A stretch of 64,000 nt of DNA from Oricola nitratireducens (GCF_014904745.1 NZ_JACZCS010000023.1:1-64000), one strand, 5' to 3'. Positions 45,834 through 55,650 are shown, counted from the first letter of the stretch. Numbers and translations: made by a program. Notes: a model not told the origin generated them from the letters alone.

Positions 45834-46613
45834 ATGCACGCAGCGACGACAATCAGGGGTTTTGCGATCGCCGCGCTGGTGACGGCGGGTGCCGTCCTGC
45901 CGCAGGCCGCGCAGGCCGAGGGCGTCGGAACGCTGACGGCCGAAAAGGCGACGATCTCGCGCGGCGGTTCGCGGATGGCGGCGGGCAGCGCGGTTTCGCT
46001 CGGCGACCGGCTGGCGAGCAATGCCAGCGGCTCCGGCGTGATCGTCTTCGAGGACGAATCGAGCGCGCGGATGGGCCCGAACGCGGTGCTGACCATCGAC
46101 GAGTTCGTCTACGATCCGGCGCGCCGCAACGGCAAGATCCGGCTGCGCCAGACCAGCGGCCTCGCACGCATCTATGGCGGCCAGATATCGAAGCGTGGAT
46201 CGTCGGAAGTGCGCACGCCGCATATCGTTCTCGGCGTGCGCGGCGGCATCGTCGATCTCGCCGTCATCGGCAACCAGTCGATCGCGACGCTGCGCGGCGG
46301 GCTGATGGTGTGCAAGGTCGGCAAGAAGAAAAGGACCGTGACCAAGCCCGGCATGTCGTGCATCTCGGACGGGCAGACGCTCGAGATCCGGCATATCGCC
46401 AATAATGGCCGCCAGATGGTGACGCCGGCCAACCAGGGCCAGGGCGCGCCCGGAGGCGGCGGCAATTACGGCGGCGCCCATTGCGCCAGCGCGGCGGCCA
46501 CGGCAATGTGCAACTCGCGCGACGGCGGGCTGCCGCGGCCCGGAACCCACACCGGCAACGGAACAGACATGGGCAATCCGTCGGGTGGATACGACGACTA
46601 CCCCAAGCGCTAG
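45834..46613 (+). CDS. FecR-domain secreted protein
   Basis: 259 residues from the ATG at 45834, with GAGGA seven bases upstream; a GTG at 45828 is possible. A signal peptide (about 1-29) is followed by a FecR-type domain (about 35-160: L-T-A-E-K-A-T-I-S-R-G-G-S, L-G-D-R-L-A-S-N, G-P-N-A-V-L-T-I-D-E-F-V-Y-D and V-R-T-P-H-I-V-L-G-V-R-G-G). The C-terminal 75 residues are rich in Gly, Asn and Pro, disordered. It is not near a sigma factor; this arrangement with a CHASE2 cyclase recurs in alphaproteobacteria. It overlaps the start of the cyclase gene by 29 bases. Confidence 0.88.
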   Translation: MHAATTIRGFAIAALVTAGAVLPQAAQAEGVGTLTAEKATISRGGSRMAAGSAVSLGDRLASNASGSGVIVFEDESSARMGPNAVLTIDEFVYDPARRNGKIRLRQTSGLARIYGGQISKRGSSEVRTPHIVLGVRGGIVDLAVIGNQSIATLRGGLMVCKVGKKKRTVTKPGMSCISDGQTLEIRHIANNGRQMVTPANQGQGAPGGGGNYGGAHCASAAATAMCNSRDGGLPRPGTHTGNGTDMGNPSGGYDDYPKR

Positions 46614-48480
46614 ACATTTCGGCCCGCGGGGCCTGATCGTCCCGTTCGCCGTTCTCGCGGTGCTGCTGTTCGGCGCGCATGTCGCCTTCGACCGCATGTT
46701 TGCGGGCCTGCGCGAAAAGACCTACGACACCTATCAGTCCGTCTCCCCGATCGAGCTCGATCTCGACCAGGTCGCGATCGTCGCGATCGACGAGGAAAGC
46801 CTGGCGCGTTTCGGACGCTGGCCGTGGCCGCGCGCCGAGATCGGAAAGCTCGTCGACGCGGTGACCTCAAGCGGCGCGGCGGCGGTCGGGCTGGACCTGT
46901 TTTTCGCGGAACCGGACTCCGGCGCGGACGGGGCGGCAAGCGATGCCGCCTTCGCCCGGGCGCTTGCCCGCGCGCCCTCGCTACTCGCCATGTCGCTCGA
47001 TCCCTCGGCGGGGCCGATCGAAATCGGCGAAAAGGCCGGCTGGACGGTCGTCGGGCTCGATCCGGCGGCGGCCGAAGCGGTGCCGGGCGGCATCGCGCCG
47101 TTGCCGGACCTGGCCGAGGCGGCCAGCGGGCTCGGGATCGTGCGCACGCTGCCGGACGCCGACGGCGTGATCCGCAAGGTGCCGCTGGTGTGGGCGGAAA
47201 CGCCGGGCGGCGAGACGCGGCTGTGGCCGGCACTGTCGATGGAACTTCTGCGGGTGGCGCAGGGCGCGCCGAGCTACACGCTCAGGCTCGAAGGCCTGCC
47301 GAGCGACGCCGTGCGCGTCGGCGGTGTAACTGTCCCGCTCGGCGGCGACGGGCGCATCCGCATCATCGACACGACCGTGCCGGTGCCGCATGTTTCGGCG
47401 ACGGGGCTGCTGGACACGGGCCGGGCGGACGGGCTCGACGGCCGGATCGCGATCATCGCGGTCGATGCGGCGGGGATCGACCAGTATCACCTGACGGCGC
47501 GCGGCGGGCACCGGCTCGGCGCCGACATCCACGCCATTCTCGCGACCCAGATGCTCGAAGGGCGGTATCTGTTCGAGGCACCGCATGCGCGCGCGATCGA
47601 GCGCGGGCTGTTCCTCGGCGGAATCCTGCTTCTGTTCCTGATCCTGACCGGCCTGGCGCGGCGACCGCTGCTGGCGGTCCTGGCCTCGGCGCCGGTGATC
47701 GCCGCGCCGCTTGCGGCCGGCGCTTACGCCTATGCATCGCGCGACCTGCTGCTGGACGGGGTGCAGCCGGCGGCGGGACTGCTCGCGATGGGGGCGGCGG
47801 GGGGCTACGCGCTTTACCGCGAGGCGGAACGGCGGCGCGTCGTACTGCAGAAACAGTTCTCGCAATTCCTGTCGCCGGAGGTGGTGCGCCACCTCGCCGA
47901 GACCGACACGGCCGCCGCGCTGAAAGTGGAAGACCGCGAGATCACCGCGATGCTGGTCGATGTGCGCGGCTTCACGGCGATGAGCGGGGCGCTCGGCGCG
48001 GACAAGGCGGTCGAGGTGGTCAACCATTTCCTCGAGATCGCCAATCGCGAAATCTTCGCGCGCGGCGGCACGATCGACAAATATATGGGCGACGCGGTGC
48101 TGGCGTTCTGGAACGCGCCGCTGGAGGCGCCGGACCATGCCGACCGCGCCATCGACTGCGCGCGGGCGATCATCGCGGCGCTGAAGGTCGCCAATCCGCA
48201 ATTGCAGGCGCGGGGCTTGCCGGCGATCGAGGTCGTCGCGGCGATCGAAAGCGGCGTCTGCTCGGTCGGCAACATGGGCACCGAGCGGCGCATCGACTAC
48301 ACGGCGATCGGCCCGGCGATCAACATGACGTCGCGGCTGGAGGCCGAGACCAAGAAGATGGGCCAGGAGATGCTGATCGGTCCGGGCGCGGCGGCGCGCA
48401 CGCGCTTCGCGCTGACGCCGCTCGGCGAGGTGCATCTGCGCGGCATGGACAAGCCGTGCGCGGTGTTCCGTCCGGCCTGA
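46585..48480 (+). CDS. CHASE2-domain class III adenylate/guanylate cyclase
   Basis: 631 residues from a GTG at 46585 lying inside the FecR gene end. One membrane helix (about 15-35), a large periplasmic CHASE2 domain (about 40-330, with Q-V-A-I-V-A-I-D-E-E-S-L and G-R-W-P-W-P-R), three membrane helices (about 335-415), then the catalytic domain (about 440-620). The two metal-binding Asp are in L-V-D-V-R-G-F-T and M-G-D-A-V-L-A-F-W, and the D-Y-T-A-I-G-P-A-I-N-M-T-S-R-L-E block provides transition-state residues. It should form cAMP (or cGMP) in response to an extracytoplasmic signal. Translational coupling with FecR implies that FecR and the TPR barrel feed the CHASE2 sensor. Confidence 0.92.
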   Translation: MDTTTTPSARHFGPRGLIVPFAVLAVLLFGAHVAFDRMFAGLREKTYDTYQSVSPIELDLDQVAIVAIDEESLARFGRWPWPRAEIGKLVDAVTSSGAAAVGLDLFFAEPDSGADGAASDAAFARALARAPSLLAMSLDPSAGPIEIGEKAGWTVVGLDPAAAEAVPGGIAPLPDLAEAASGLGIVRTLPDADGVIRKVPLVWAETPGGETRLWPALSMELLRVAQGAPSYTLRLEGLPSDAVRVGGVTVPLGGDGRIRIIDTTVPVPHVSATGLLDTGRADGLDGRIAIIAVDAAGIDQYHLTARGGHRLGADIHAILATQMLEGRYLFEAPHARAIERGLFLGGILLLFLILTGLARRPLLAVLASAPVIAAPLAAGAYAYASRDLLLDGVQPAAGLLAMGAAGGYALYREAERRRVVLQKQFSQFLSPEVVRHLAETDTAAALKVEDREITAMLVDVRGFTAMSGALGADKAVEVVNHFLEIANREIFARGGTIDKYMGDAVLAFWNAPLEAPDHADRAIDCARAIIAALKVANPQLQARGLPAIEVVAAIESGVCSVGNMGTERRIDYTAIGPAINMTSRLEAETKKMGQEMLIGPGAAARTRFALTPLGEVHLRGMDKPCAVFRPA

Positions 48481-48544
48481 GTCATAGCCACCGGTCCGGC
48501 GTTCCGATAGGCTCGGTTATCGGCGGGAGCCCGGGGGGACAAGG

Positions 48545-49033
48545 ATGAACATGGAAAACGGAAGCTGTCTGTGCGGGGCGATCGGCTACGCAGTTACCAA
48601 ATCGCCGATGCGGGTGACGTTCTGCCATTGCCGATTCTGCCAAAGGGGAACCGGCGGCGCGTATCTCGTCGAACCGATCTTCGAAAAGGGCGCTTTCGCG
48701 GTGACCGCAGGAACACCCAGGACCTATGACCACCGCTCGGAAGGCAGCGGAAAAATCATCCATGTCCATTTCTGCGAGACATGCGGCACGAAGCTCTTCA
48801 TGACGTTTGAGCGGTTTCCCGACATCGTCGGCGTTTTCGCCGGAACGTTCGACAACCCGAACTGGTTCGAACGCTCGCCAGCCATCTCAAAGCACATCTT
48901 TCTCGACATGGCGCAGACCGGCACCGTCATTCCGGCGGGCTTCAACACGTTCCGGGAGCACGCAACGACCAAAGACGGCGCGCCGATCGAACCGATCGCC
49001 TATGAATGCCATCACGTGATCGGCGAAACCTGA
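48545..49033 (+). CDS. GFA family zinc protein (CENP-V/GFA)
   Basis: 162 residues. Zinc-binding motifs of the GFA fold: S-C-L-C-G (about 7-11), F-C-H-C-R-F-C-Q-R (about 27-35) and C-E-T-C-G-T-K (about 79-85). Related to glutathione-dependent formaldehyde-activating protein, but most members have unknown substrates. Two ATGs lie six bases apart (48545 and 48551); the first is chosen. It is convergent with the phosphofructokinase gene, stop codons 9 bases apart. Confidence 0.9.
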   Translation: MNMENGSCLCGAIGYAVTKSPMRVTFCHCRFCQRGTGGAYLVEPIFEKGAFAVTAGTPRTYDHRSEGSGKIIHVHFCETCGTKLFMTFERFPDIVGVFAGTFDNPNWFERSPAISKHIFLDMAQTGTVIPAGFNTFREHATTKDGAPIEPIAYECHHVIGET

Positions 49034-49041
49034 ACGCAGCC

Positions 49042-50196
49042 CTATCGCAGATACATGGTCGTGCCCTCGACCTTCGAGATCTTCGGCCGGTAGTTCTGCG
49101 TGTCGTACATGCCGGCGACATTGACGCGGTGCTCGCCCTTCGTGGAGATGTTGGCGGGCTTGGTCGTGTAGTGGCCGTCGGTCACTGACATCATCAGGCC
49201 GGTCTTTCCCTCCTCGATCAGCTGCACGGTCATGGTGCCGAAATTCTTGGCGACGATCAGGTCGACCGCGTCCGGCGGGCCGGAGCGCAGCAGGTAGCCG
49301 AGATTCTGGATCATCATGTTGGTGCCGGTGAGGCCCTTCAGCCCGACGCCGATGCGCTCGCCGATGCCACCGAGCTTCTTGTGGCCGTAGGCGTCGGCCT
49401 CGCCCTTCTCGATGATGTGCTCGCCGGCTACCATCGCGCCCTCGGAGACGACGCAGACGGCGTAGTTCGACGGGTTGGCGGCGCGGTCCCGCGTCATCAG
49501 CTCGGCGAGGCGCTCCATCTCGAAGGGGATCTCGGCGATCAGCGTGCGGTCGGCGTCGGAGAGATAGCCGGCGGACAGCGCCGTCATGCCGCAATTGCGG
49601 CCGAACATCTCGACGATCAGGAAGCGCTCGTGCGAACCGGCGGCGGTGCGCAGGCGATGGATCATCTCCACCGAGCGGGTGACGCAAGTGGAAAAGCCGA
49701 TGCAGTAGTCGGTGCCGAAGACGTCGTTGTCCATGGTCTTGGGAATGCACATGGTCGGCGCGCCGCGCTCGTGCAGTTCGGCGGCATAGGACAGGGTGTC
49801 GTCGCCGCCGATGGCGATCAGGACGTCGATCTTCATCGCCTCGATCACGGCGAGCACGTGGTCGGTCGCGTCGACATAACCGGCGTCGGCGTGCGGCGTC
49901 TTCTTCTTCACATGGGCCGGCAGGCCGTCGGCCTTCATGCGCGACGGGCGGGTGCGCGAGGAATGCAGGATCGTACCGCCGGAACGGTCGATCGTGCGCG
50001 CGAATTGCGGCGTCAGTTCCTGGCGGAAAGCGGCGGTGCCTTCGAGATCGAGCGGATCGGTCGCGACCGGCCCGGCCCAGCCGCGGCGAAAGCCGGTGAC
50101 GGTCCAGCCATGATGAAAGGCTTCGTTGACGACGGCCTTGATGGCCGAGTTCAGGCCGGGAACATCGCCGCCGCCCGTCAGGATACCCAGATGCAT
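49042..50196 (-). CDS. pfp: 6-phosphofructokinase, pyrophosphate-dependent type
   Basis: 384 residues. Phosphofructokinase signatures: G-I-L-T-G-G-G-D-V-P-G-L-N (about 4-16), A-I-G-G-D-D-T-L (about 128-135) and P-K-T-M-D-N-D (about 152-158). The Asp of G-G-D-D (Gly in ATP enzymes) and the Lys of P-K-T (Gly in ATP enzymes) are the two residues that select pyrophosphate over ATP, so PPi is the likely donor. It would make fructose-1,6-bisphosphate reversibly. Divergent from a GH13_18 phosphorylase gene across 155 bases, and thus probably coregulated with that pathway. Confidence 0.93.
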   Translation of the reverse strand: MHLGILTGGGDVPGLNSAIKAVVNEAFHHGWTVTGFRRGWAGPVATDPLDLEGTAAFRQELTPQFARTIDRSGGTILHSSRTRPSRMKADGLPAHVKKKTPHADAGYVDATDHVLAVIEAMKIDVLIAIGGDDTLSYAAELHERGAPTMCIPKTMDNDVFGTDYCIGFSTCVTRSVEMIHRLRTAAGSHERFLIVEMFGRNCGMTALSAGYLSDADRTLIAEIPFEMERLAELMTRDRAANPSNYAVCVVSEGAMVAGEHIIEKGEADAYGHKKLGGIGERIGVGLKGLTGTNMMIQNLGYLLRSGPPDAVDLIVAKNFGTMTVQLIEEGKTGLMMSVTDGHYTTKPANISTKGEHRVNVAGMYDTQNYRPKISKVEGTTMYLR

Positions 50197-50351
50197 GTCT
50201 GCCTCCTCGTTTCGCGAAAGTAATGTTAGAGCAAGTCCCGCCGGGTTTAAATCGATTTGTTTATCCCTTTTCGTGCAGCTCTTGCAAATGCGCCCAAAAT
50301 CGGGGCACGATGCATTTTTGTGCAGTGCGGTAGCGGGACATTGCGGAACGG

Positions 50352-52097
50352 ATGATCGCGGTCAATTCGCAGTTGCGGGCGAAGCTGATGAGCCTCGTCA
50401 AGGAAATCTATCCCGACGAGGATGCCGCGCATCTGTCGCGGCGGATCATCGAGGCGTTCTGGCCGGACGGAAAGAACCCGCGCCAGCGCGCCCGCCAGCC
50501 CGGCAACACGCTGTGGTCGGAAAAGGATTCCGTCGTCATCACCTATGGCAATTCGGTGATGGACGGCCAGCACAAGCCGCTCGACCTCCTGAGCGATTTC
50601 CTGCGGCGCTATCTCGCCGACGCGATCACCGGCGTGCATATCCTGCCGTTCTTCCCGTTCACTTCCGATGACGGCTTCGCGGTCACCGATTACGAGCAGG
50701 TTAATTCGACGCTCGGCGACTGGGCCGACATCAACCGCATCGGCGACCATTTCCGGCTGATGTCGGACCTGGTGCTGAATCACATGTCGGCGCAGTCGAA
50801 GTGGTTCAACGAATATCTGCAAGGGCACGAGCCGTACGACAGATATTTCTTCGAGGCCTCGCCCGACGACGATCTCTCCGCCGTGGTGCGGCCGCGCGCG
50901 CATGCGCTGTTGCGCGAGGTGGAGACCGCCAACGGTCCGCGGCACGTCTGGTGCACCTTCTCCTACGACCAGGTCGATCTCAACTTCGCCAATCCGGACG
51001 TGCTGGTCGACCTGTTGCGGATCATGCGGCTGCACATCGCCAACGGGGTCAGGATCATCCGTCTCGATGCGGTCGCGTTCATCTGGAAGGAGATCGGCAC
51101 GAGTTGCATTCACCTGCCGCAGACGCATGCGATCGTGCGGCTGATGCGGCTGCTCGCGGACTATTGCGAGGAGCGGGTGGTGCTGCTGACCGAGACCAAT
51201 GTGCCGAACGCGGAGAACCTGTCCTATTTCGGCAACCGCAACGAGGCGCATGCGATCTACAATTTCTCGTTGCCGCCCCTGATGCTGCATGCGCTGATGA
51301 ACGGCACGTCGCGCTATCTCAATGCCTGGCAGATGGCGATGCCGCCGGCGCAGCTCGGTTGCGCCTATCTGAATTTCACCGCCTCGCATGACGGGATCGG
51401 CATGCGCCCGGCGGAAGGCCTGCTCGACGAGGAAGAGCTCGGCCGGGTGATCGACACGGTGCAGCGCTTCGGCGGGCTGGTGAGCATGCGCTCCATGCCG
51501 GACGGGACGCAAAAGCCGTACGAACTCAACATCGCCTTCTACGAGGCGATGAAGGGGACGGTCGACGGCGAGGACGAATGGCAGTTCGACCGTTTTATCG
51601 CCAGCCAGACGATCATGATGGGGCTGGAGGGCATCCCGGCCTTCTACATCCATTCCCTGCTCGGCACCGGCAACGACCATGCCGGCGTCGAGAAGACCGG
51701 CCACAACCGGGCTATCAACCGCAAGCGCTGGGACTATCCGGAATTGCGCTGGTATCTCGACGATCCGGAAAACGAGCATGCGCGGGTGCTGGCGGCGATG
51801 AAGGAGCGCATCCGCATCCGGGCGCGCCAGCCGGGGTTCCACCCGAACGCGACGCAGTTCACGCTGCATTTCGGCGAGCAGCTGTTCGGTTTCTGGCGCC
51901 AGAGCCTCGACCGCGATCAGTCGATCTTCGCCATTCACAACGTCACGAAGGAAGAGGTCTCGATCCCGGTGATGGCTGTCAATTTGATCACCGGGATGGA
52001 GTGGAAGGACCTGCTGTCGGGCGAGGCGATCGACCCGTCGCGCGGCGAAATCACCTTCGCGCCGTATCAGTGCCGGTGGATTTCCAACCGCGGCTGA
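50352..52097 (+). CDS. GH13_18 sugar phosphorylase (glucosylglycerate/sucrose phosphorylase-like)
   Basis: 581 residues. A GH13 barrel with the three catalytic residues: R-L-D-A-V-A-F (nucleophile Asp, about 238), L-T-E-T-N (acid/base Glu, about 279) and A-S-H-D-G (third Asp, about 344). The length and the H-I-L-P-F-F-P-F-T-S-D-D-G-F motif place it in the GH13_18 phosphorylase subfamily, which includes sucrose phosphorylase and glucosylglycerate phosphorylase (E. coli YcjM-like). It cleaves a glucoside with phosphate to give alpha-glucose-1-phosphate. The presence of a GpgS-like and an MpgP-like gene 5 kb away favours glucosylglycerate as substrate. This is inference; sucrose remains possible. 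Divergent from pfp. Confidence 0.85.
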   Translation: MIAVNSQLRAKLMSLVKEIYPDEDAAHLSRRIIEAFWPDGKNPRQRARQPGNTLWSEKDSVVITYGNSVMDGQHKPLDLLSDFLRRYLADAITGVHILPFFPFTSDDGFAVTDYEQVNSTLGDWADINRIGDHFRLMSDLVLNHMSAQSKWFNEYLQGHEPYDRYFFEASPDDDLSAVVRPRAHALLREVETANGPRHVWCTFSYDQVDLNFANPDVLVDLLRIMRLHIANGVRIIRLDAVAFIWKEIGTSCIHLPQTHAIVRLMRLLADYCEERVVLLTETNVPNAENLSYFGNRNEAHAIYNFSLPPLMLHALMNGTSRYLNAWQMAMPPAQLGCAYLNFTASHDGIGMRPAEGLLDEEELGRVIDTVQRFGGLVSMRSMPDGTQKPYELNIAFYEAMKGTVDGEDEWQFDRFIASQTIMMGLEGIPAFYIHSLLGTGNDHAGVEKTGHNRAINRKRWDYPELRWYLDDPENEHARVLAAMKERIRIRARQPGFHPNATQFTLHFGEQLFGFWRQSLDRDQSIFAIHNVTKEEVSIPVMAVNLITGMEWKDLLSGEAIDPSRGEITFAPYQCRWISNRG

Positions 52098-52103
52098 TGC
52101 CCG

Positions 52104-53822
52104 TCAGCGCCCGAACGCCTTCAGCAGTTTTTCCAGCGGAAGCGTGTTGAGCACGTCTTTCGCCTCCAGCCATCCGCGCCCGGCCTGGGCGATGCCAAAG
52201 CGCATCATCTCCAGCCCGTCGGTCGAGTGGGCATCGGTGGAGATCGGCACTTTCAGTCCGAGGTCCCTGGCCATCTTGCAGTGGATGTCGTCGATGTCGA
52301 GACGGCTCGGCTGGGCGTTGAGTTCGAGATAGCAGCCGCGTTCGCGGGCCGCGTCCATGACCGCTTCGAGGTCGATATCGTAAGGCGGGCGCTGGTTGAT
52401 CAGGCGACCGGTGGAATGGCCGAGAATGGTGAAATGCGGGTTGTCCATGGCGCGCAGAACCCGTTCGGTCTGCTTTTCGCGCGACAGGTTGAACGCGCCG
52501 TGGATCGAACAGACGGTGTAGTCGAGCCGGGAAAGCAGCTTGTCGGAAAAATCGAGCTTGCCGTCGGAGAGGATATCGACCTCGCAGGATTTCAGGACGC
52601 GGATGCCGTCGAGCTCCTCGTTCAGCGCGTCGATCTCGTCGATCTGGGCGGCAAGCTCGTCCTCGCTCATGCCGCCGGCGACGGTCTGGCTCTTCGAATG
52701 GTCGGTGATGCCGAGATAGGCATAGCCCCTCTCTTTCGCCGCCTCGGCCATCTCGCGGATCGAATATTTGCCGTCGCTTGCCGTGGTGTGGCAATGCAGG
52801 TCGCCGCGAATATCCTGCAGCGAGACCAGATCGGGCAGGGCGCCTTTTTCGGCGGCCTCGATCTCGCCGCGGTTCTCGCGCAATTGCGGCACGATAAAGG
52901 GGAGGGCGAGTTTTTCGTAGATCTCCTCCTCGGTCTTGCCGGCGATGCGGTCGTCGCCTTCGAAGAGGCCGTATTCGTTGAGCTTCCAGCCCCGTCTGAT
53001 CGCCCGCTTGCGGAGCTCGATATTGTGCGCCTTGGAGCCGGTGAAATAGAACAGCGCCGCGCCGTAGGAGACTTCCGGCACCACCCGCAGATCGACCTGG
53101 AAGCGCGATTTCAGCATGACGGTGGAGCGCGTCGTGCCTTTCGAGACGATGTCGCCGACCTCGTCATAGGCGACGAAGCGGGCAATGACCGCGGCGCCGT
53201 CCTTCGCCGTTACCAGGATATCGAGATCGCCGACGGTCTCCTTCTGGCGGCGGTAGCTGCCGGCGACGACAGCCTGTTTGACGCCGTCGATGCCGCGGAT
53301 ATAGGCGACAAGCGGTTCGGCGATGTGTTCGGCGTCGATCAGGCGGAGCCTTTTCTCGACGCCTTCGAAGCGGGCGAGCTGATCGAGAATGTTCTTTTCG
53401 GTCTTGGCGCCGAAGCCTGACAACGTCCGCAGCCGGCCTTTGCGGGCGGCGCGTTCGAGCGCCTCGAGCGTATCGATGCCGAGCGCGTCGTGGATCGCCT
53501 TGACGCGTTTCGGGCCGAGGCCCGGAACGCGGGCCATGTCGGACAGGCCGGGCGGAACCCGGGTCTCGATCTCTTCGAGCAGGTGAAGCGAGCCTTTCTC
53601 GACCATTTCGGCGATCTTGGCGGCGAGATCGTCGCCGATGCCGGGAAGCTCCGACAGGTCGGCGCCGTCGGCGATCATCCCGGCGGCATCGCGCGGCAGG
53701 CCGCCGACGGTGGCGGCGGCATTGCGGTAGGCGCGCACGCGGAACGGATTTTCGCCCTCGATTTCCAGGAGGTCGGCGAGACGCCGGAAGGCGGCCGCTA
53801 TATCGGCATTGTGGACCGGCAT
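52104..53822 (-). CDS. polX: DNA polymerase X/PHP-domain 3'-5' exonuclease
   Basis: 572 residues. N-terminal helix-hairpin-helix and polymerase-beta-like domain (about 1-320) with G-S-Y-R-R-Q-K-E-T-V-G-D-L-D-I-L (the D-x-D metal site, about 185-200), and a C-terminal PHP domain (about 335-572) with G-D-L-H-C-H-T-T-A-S-D-G (about 338) and I-T-D-H-S (about 370). This is a bacterial PolX, which fills short gaps in base-excision repair and proofreads with the PHP nuclease. It lies between two sugar-metabolism genes but its product is a DNA-repair protein. It is convergent with the GH13_18 phosphorylase gene. Confidence 0.95.
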   Translation of the reverse strand: MPVHNADIAAAFRRLADLLEIEGENPFRVRAYRNAAATVGGLPRDAAGMIADGADLSELPGIGDDLAAKIAEMVEKGSLHLLEEIETRVPPGLSDMARVPGLGPKRVKAIHDALGIDTLEALERAARKGRLRTLSGFGAKTEKNILDQLARFEGVEKRLRLIDAEHIAEPLVAYIRGIDGVKQAVVAGSYRRQKETVGDLDILVTAKDGAAVIARFVAYDEVGDIVSKGTTRSTVMLKSRFQVDLRVVPEVSYGAALFYFTGSKAHNIELRKRAIRRGWKLNEYGLFEGDDRIAGKTEEEIYEKLALPFIVPQLRENRGEIEAAEKGALPDLVSLQDIRGDLHCHTTASDGKYSIREMAEAAKERGYAYLGITDHSKSQTVAGGMSEDELAAQIDEIDALNEELDGIRVLKSCEVDILSDGKLDFSDKLLSRLDYTVCSIHGAFNLSREKQTERVLRAMDNPHFTILGHSTGRLINQRPPYDIDLEAVMDAARERGCYLELNAQPSRLDIDDIHCKMARDLGLKVPISTDAHSTDGLEMMRFGIAQAGRGWLEAKDVLNTLPLEKLLKAFGR

Positions 53823-53921
53823 CGCTGTTTCCCGTTGGACGTTGCAGGAGAGTAGCCCTCCCCGACCACTATCGGCAACGCCGAGCCGCTGCGGCGGGTT
53901 CTAACTCGTGTGTCCGAAGGA

Positions 53922-55574
53922 TCAGGTCGAGGCGAGGACCGCGAAAGCCTCCCACGGCGCGAGCCGCATCGTGCCGGAGACAGCGTCGCGGGGCACATGG
54001 TTCGATATCAGGCATTCGCCCGCGATCTCCAGTTCGCTCGGCGTTTCGAAGGCGGCCGGTTCGCCGCTGAAATTGGCGACAACGACGAGCTGCGTGCCGG
54101 CGAGATTGCGCGCGAAGACGAAGAGCTGCGGATCGTCCTCGAGGAAGGGGCGGTAATCGCCGTCGACGATAACGGGATGGGTTTTGCGGAGCGCGATCAG
54201 TTTCCGGTAATGGGCGAGGACGGAGGCGTCGTCGCCGATCTGCGCTTCGGCGTTGATCGCGACATGGTTGGCGTTGACGCCGATCCATGGCGTGCCAGTG
54301 GTGAAGCCGGCATTCGGCCCGGCCGTCCATTGCACTGGCGTGCGGGCATTATCGCGGCCATTGGCGGCCGCGCCGCGCAGGAAGCCGGCGGGGTCGTCGC
54401 CCGCAGCCATGCGTTCGGCGTAGAGGCCGAGCGTCTCGACGTCGCGGTACTGGCCGATTTCGGTGAAGCCGGCATTGGTCATGCCGATCTCCTCGCCCTG
54501 ATAGACATAGGGCGTGCCGCGCATGAGGTGGTTGACGGTCGCCAGCAATGTCGCGGACTCGCGCCAGTAGCGCGTGTCGTCGCCATATTTGGAAACGGCG
54601 CGCGGCAGGTCGTGATTGGAGAGGAAGAGCGAATTCCAGCCATCCGACGCGAGCGCCCGCTGCCAGTCGTCAAGGGCGCGCTTGAAGGTGACGAGATCGA
54701 AGGGTTTCGGGTCCCACTTGCCGGCTTCGCCCCAGAAGCTCGTGACATGCCGGAACTGGAAAACCATGGAGAGTTCATGGCGGTCGCGGCCGGAAAACAA
54801 CAGGCCCATCTCCGGCGTCGCTTCCCAGGTCTCGCCGACGGTGAGCACATTGCGCCCCGCAAGCGTCTCGCGGTGCATTTCCCGGATATAGTCATGCAAC
54901 CGCGGGCCGTTATTGAGGATCTCGCGGTCCGGGTCCTTGCCGATCAGGTCGATCACGTCCATGCGGAAGCCGGCGATGCCGCGGTCGAGCCACCAGTTCA
55001 TCATGGCGTGGATTTCGGCGCGCAGGACCGGGTTCTGCCAGTTCAGGTCCGGCTGGCCGGCGGCGAAGAGATGCAGGTAATACTGGCCCGTCACCTCGTC
55101 GCGTTTCCAGGCCGGGCCGCCGAAATATGAACGCAACCCGTTGGGTGGGCCGCCGTCCGGGGCGGGGTCGCGCCAGACGTAGTAGTCGCGCTTGGGATCG
55201 TCGCGGGACGAGCGGGCGGCCTCGAACCATGCGTGCCGGTCGGAAGTGTGGTTGACGACGAGGTCCATGACGATGCCGATGCCGCGCTTTTCGGCTTCGG
55301 CGATCAGGCGGTCGATATCGGCCAGCGTGCCGAATTCCGGCGCGATGTCGCGGTAATCGGAGATGTCGTAGCCATTGTCCTCCATCGGCGAGGCATAGAC
55401 CGGCGACAGCCAGATCACGCCGATGCCGAGATCGGCAAGGTAGTCGAGTTTCGAGACGATGCCGGGAATGTCGCCGACGCCGTCGCCGTCGCAATCGCGG
55501 AAGCTGCGCGGATAGATTTGATAGACGGTGGCGTCCTTCCACCAGTCCGGATCGTCGCGGTAGGGGCGGGGCAT
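53922..55574 (-). CDS. GH13 alpha-glucosidase (oligo-1,6-glucosidase/GH13_31 type)
   Basis: 550 residues from the ATG at 55574. Barrel motifs: D-L-V-V-N-H-T-S (about 102-109), G-F-R-M-D-V-I-D-L-I (nucleophile Asp, about 203), G-E-T-W (acid/base Glu, about 260) and F-L-S-N-H-D (third Asp, about 330). The N-terminal P-D-W-W-K-D-A-T-V-Y-Q-I-Y-P-R-S-F-R-D is standard for exo-acting alpha-glucosidases. It removes glucose from the non-reducing end of oligosaccharides such as isomaltose, trehalose-6-phosphate or glucosides. No signal peptide, so cytoplasmic. The gene may act on glucosides in the same neighbourhood as the GH13_18 phosphorylase. Confidence 0.9.
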   Translation of the reverse strand: MPRPYRDDPDWWKDATVYQIYPRSFRDCDGDGVGDIPGIVSKLDYLADLGIGVIWLSPVYASPMEDNGYDISDYRDIAPEFGTLADIDRLIAEAEKRGIGIVMDLVVNHTSDRHAWFEAARSSRDDPKRDYYVWRDPAPDGGPPNGLRSYFGGPAWKRDEVTGQYYLHLFAAGQPDLNWQNPVLRAEIHAMMNWWLDRGIAGFRMDVIDLIGKDPDREILNNGPRLHDYIREMHRETLAGRNVLTVGETWEATPEMGLLFSGRDRHELSMVFQFRHVTSFWGEAGKWDPKPFDLVTFKRALDDWQRALASDGWNSLFLSNHDLPRAVSKYGDDTRYWRESATLLATVNHLMRGTPYVYQGEEIGMTNAGFTEIGQYRDVETLGLYAERMAAGDDPAGFLRGAAANGRDNARTPVQWTAGPNAGFTTGTPWIGVNANHVAINAEAQIGDDASVLAHYRKLIALRKTHPVIVDGDYRPFLEDDPQLFVFARNLAGTQLVVVANFSGEPAAFETPSELEIAGECLISNHVPRDAVSGTMRLAPWEAFAVLAST

Positions 55575-55650
55575 CGAACATCCTTGCGGCAAGAGACGCG
55601 TATCCGCCCTTTGCATCAGGGTTCGCGGCCGTGTCAACGCGTGGCGGATG

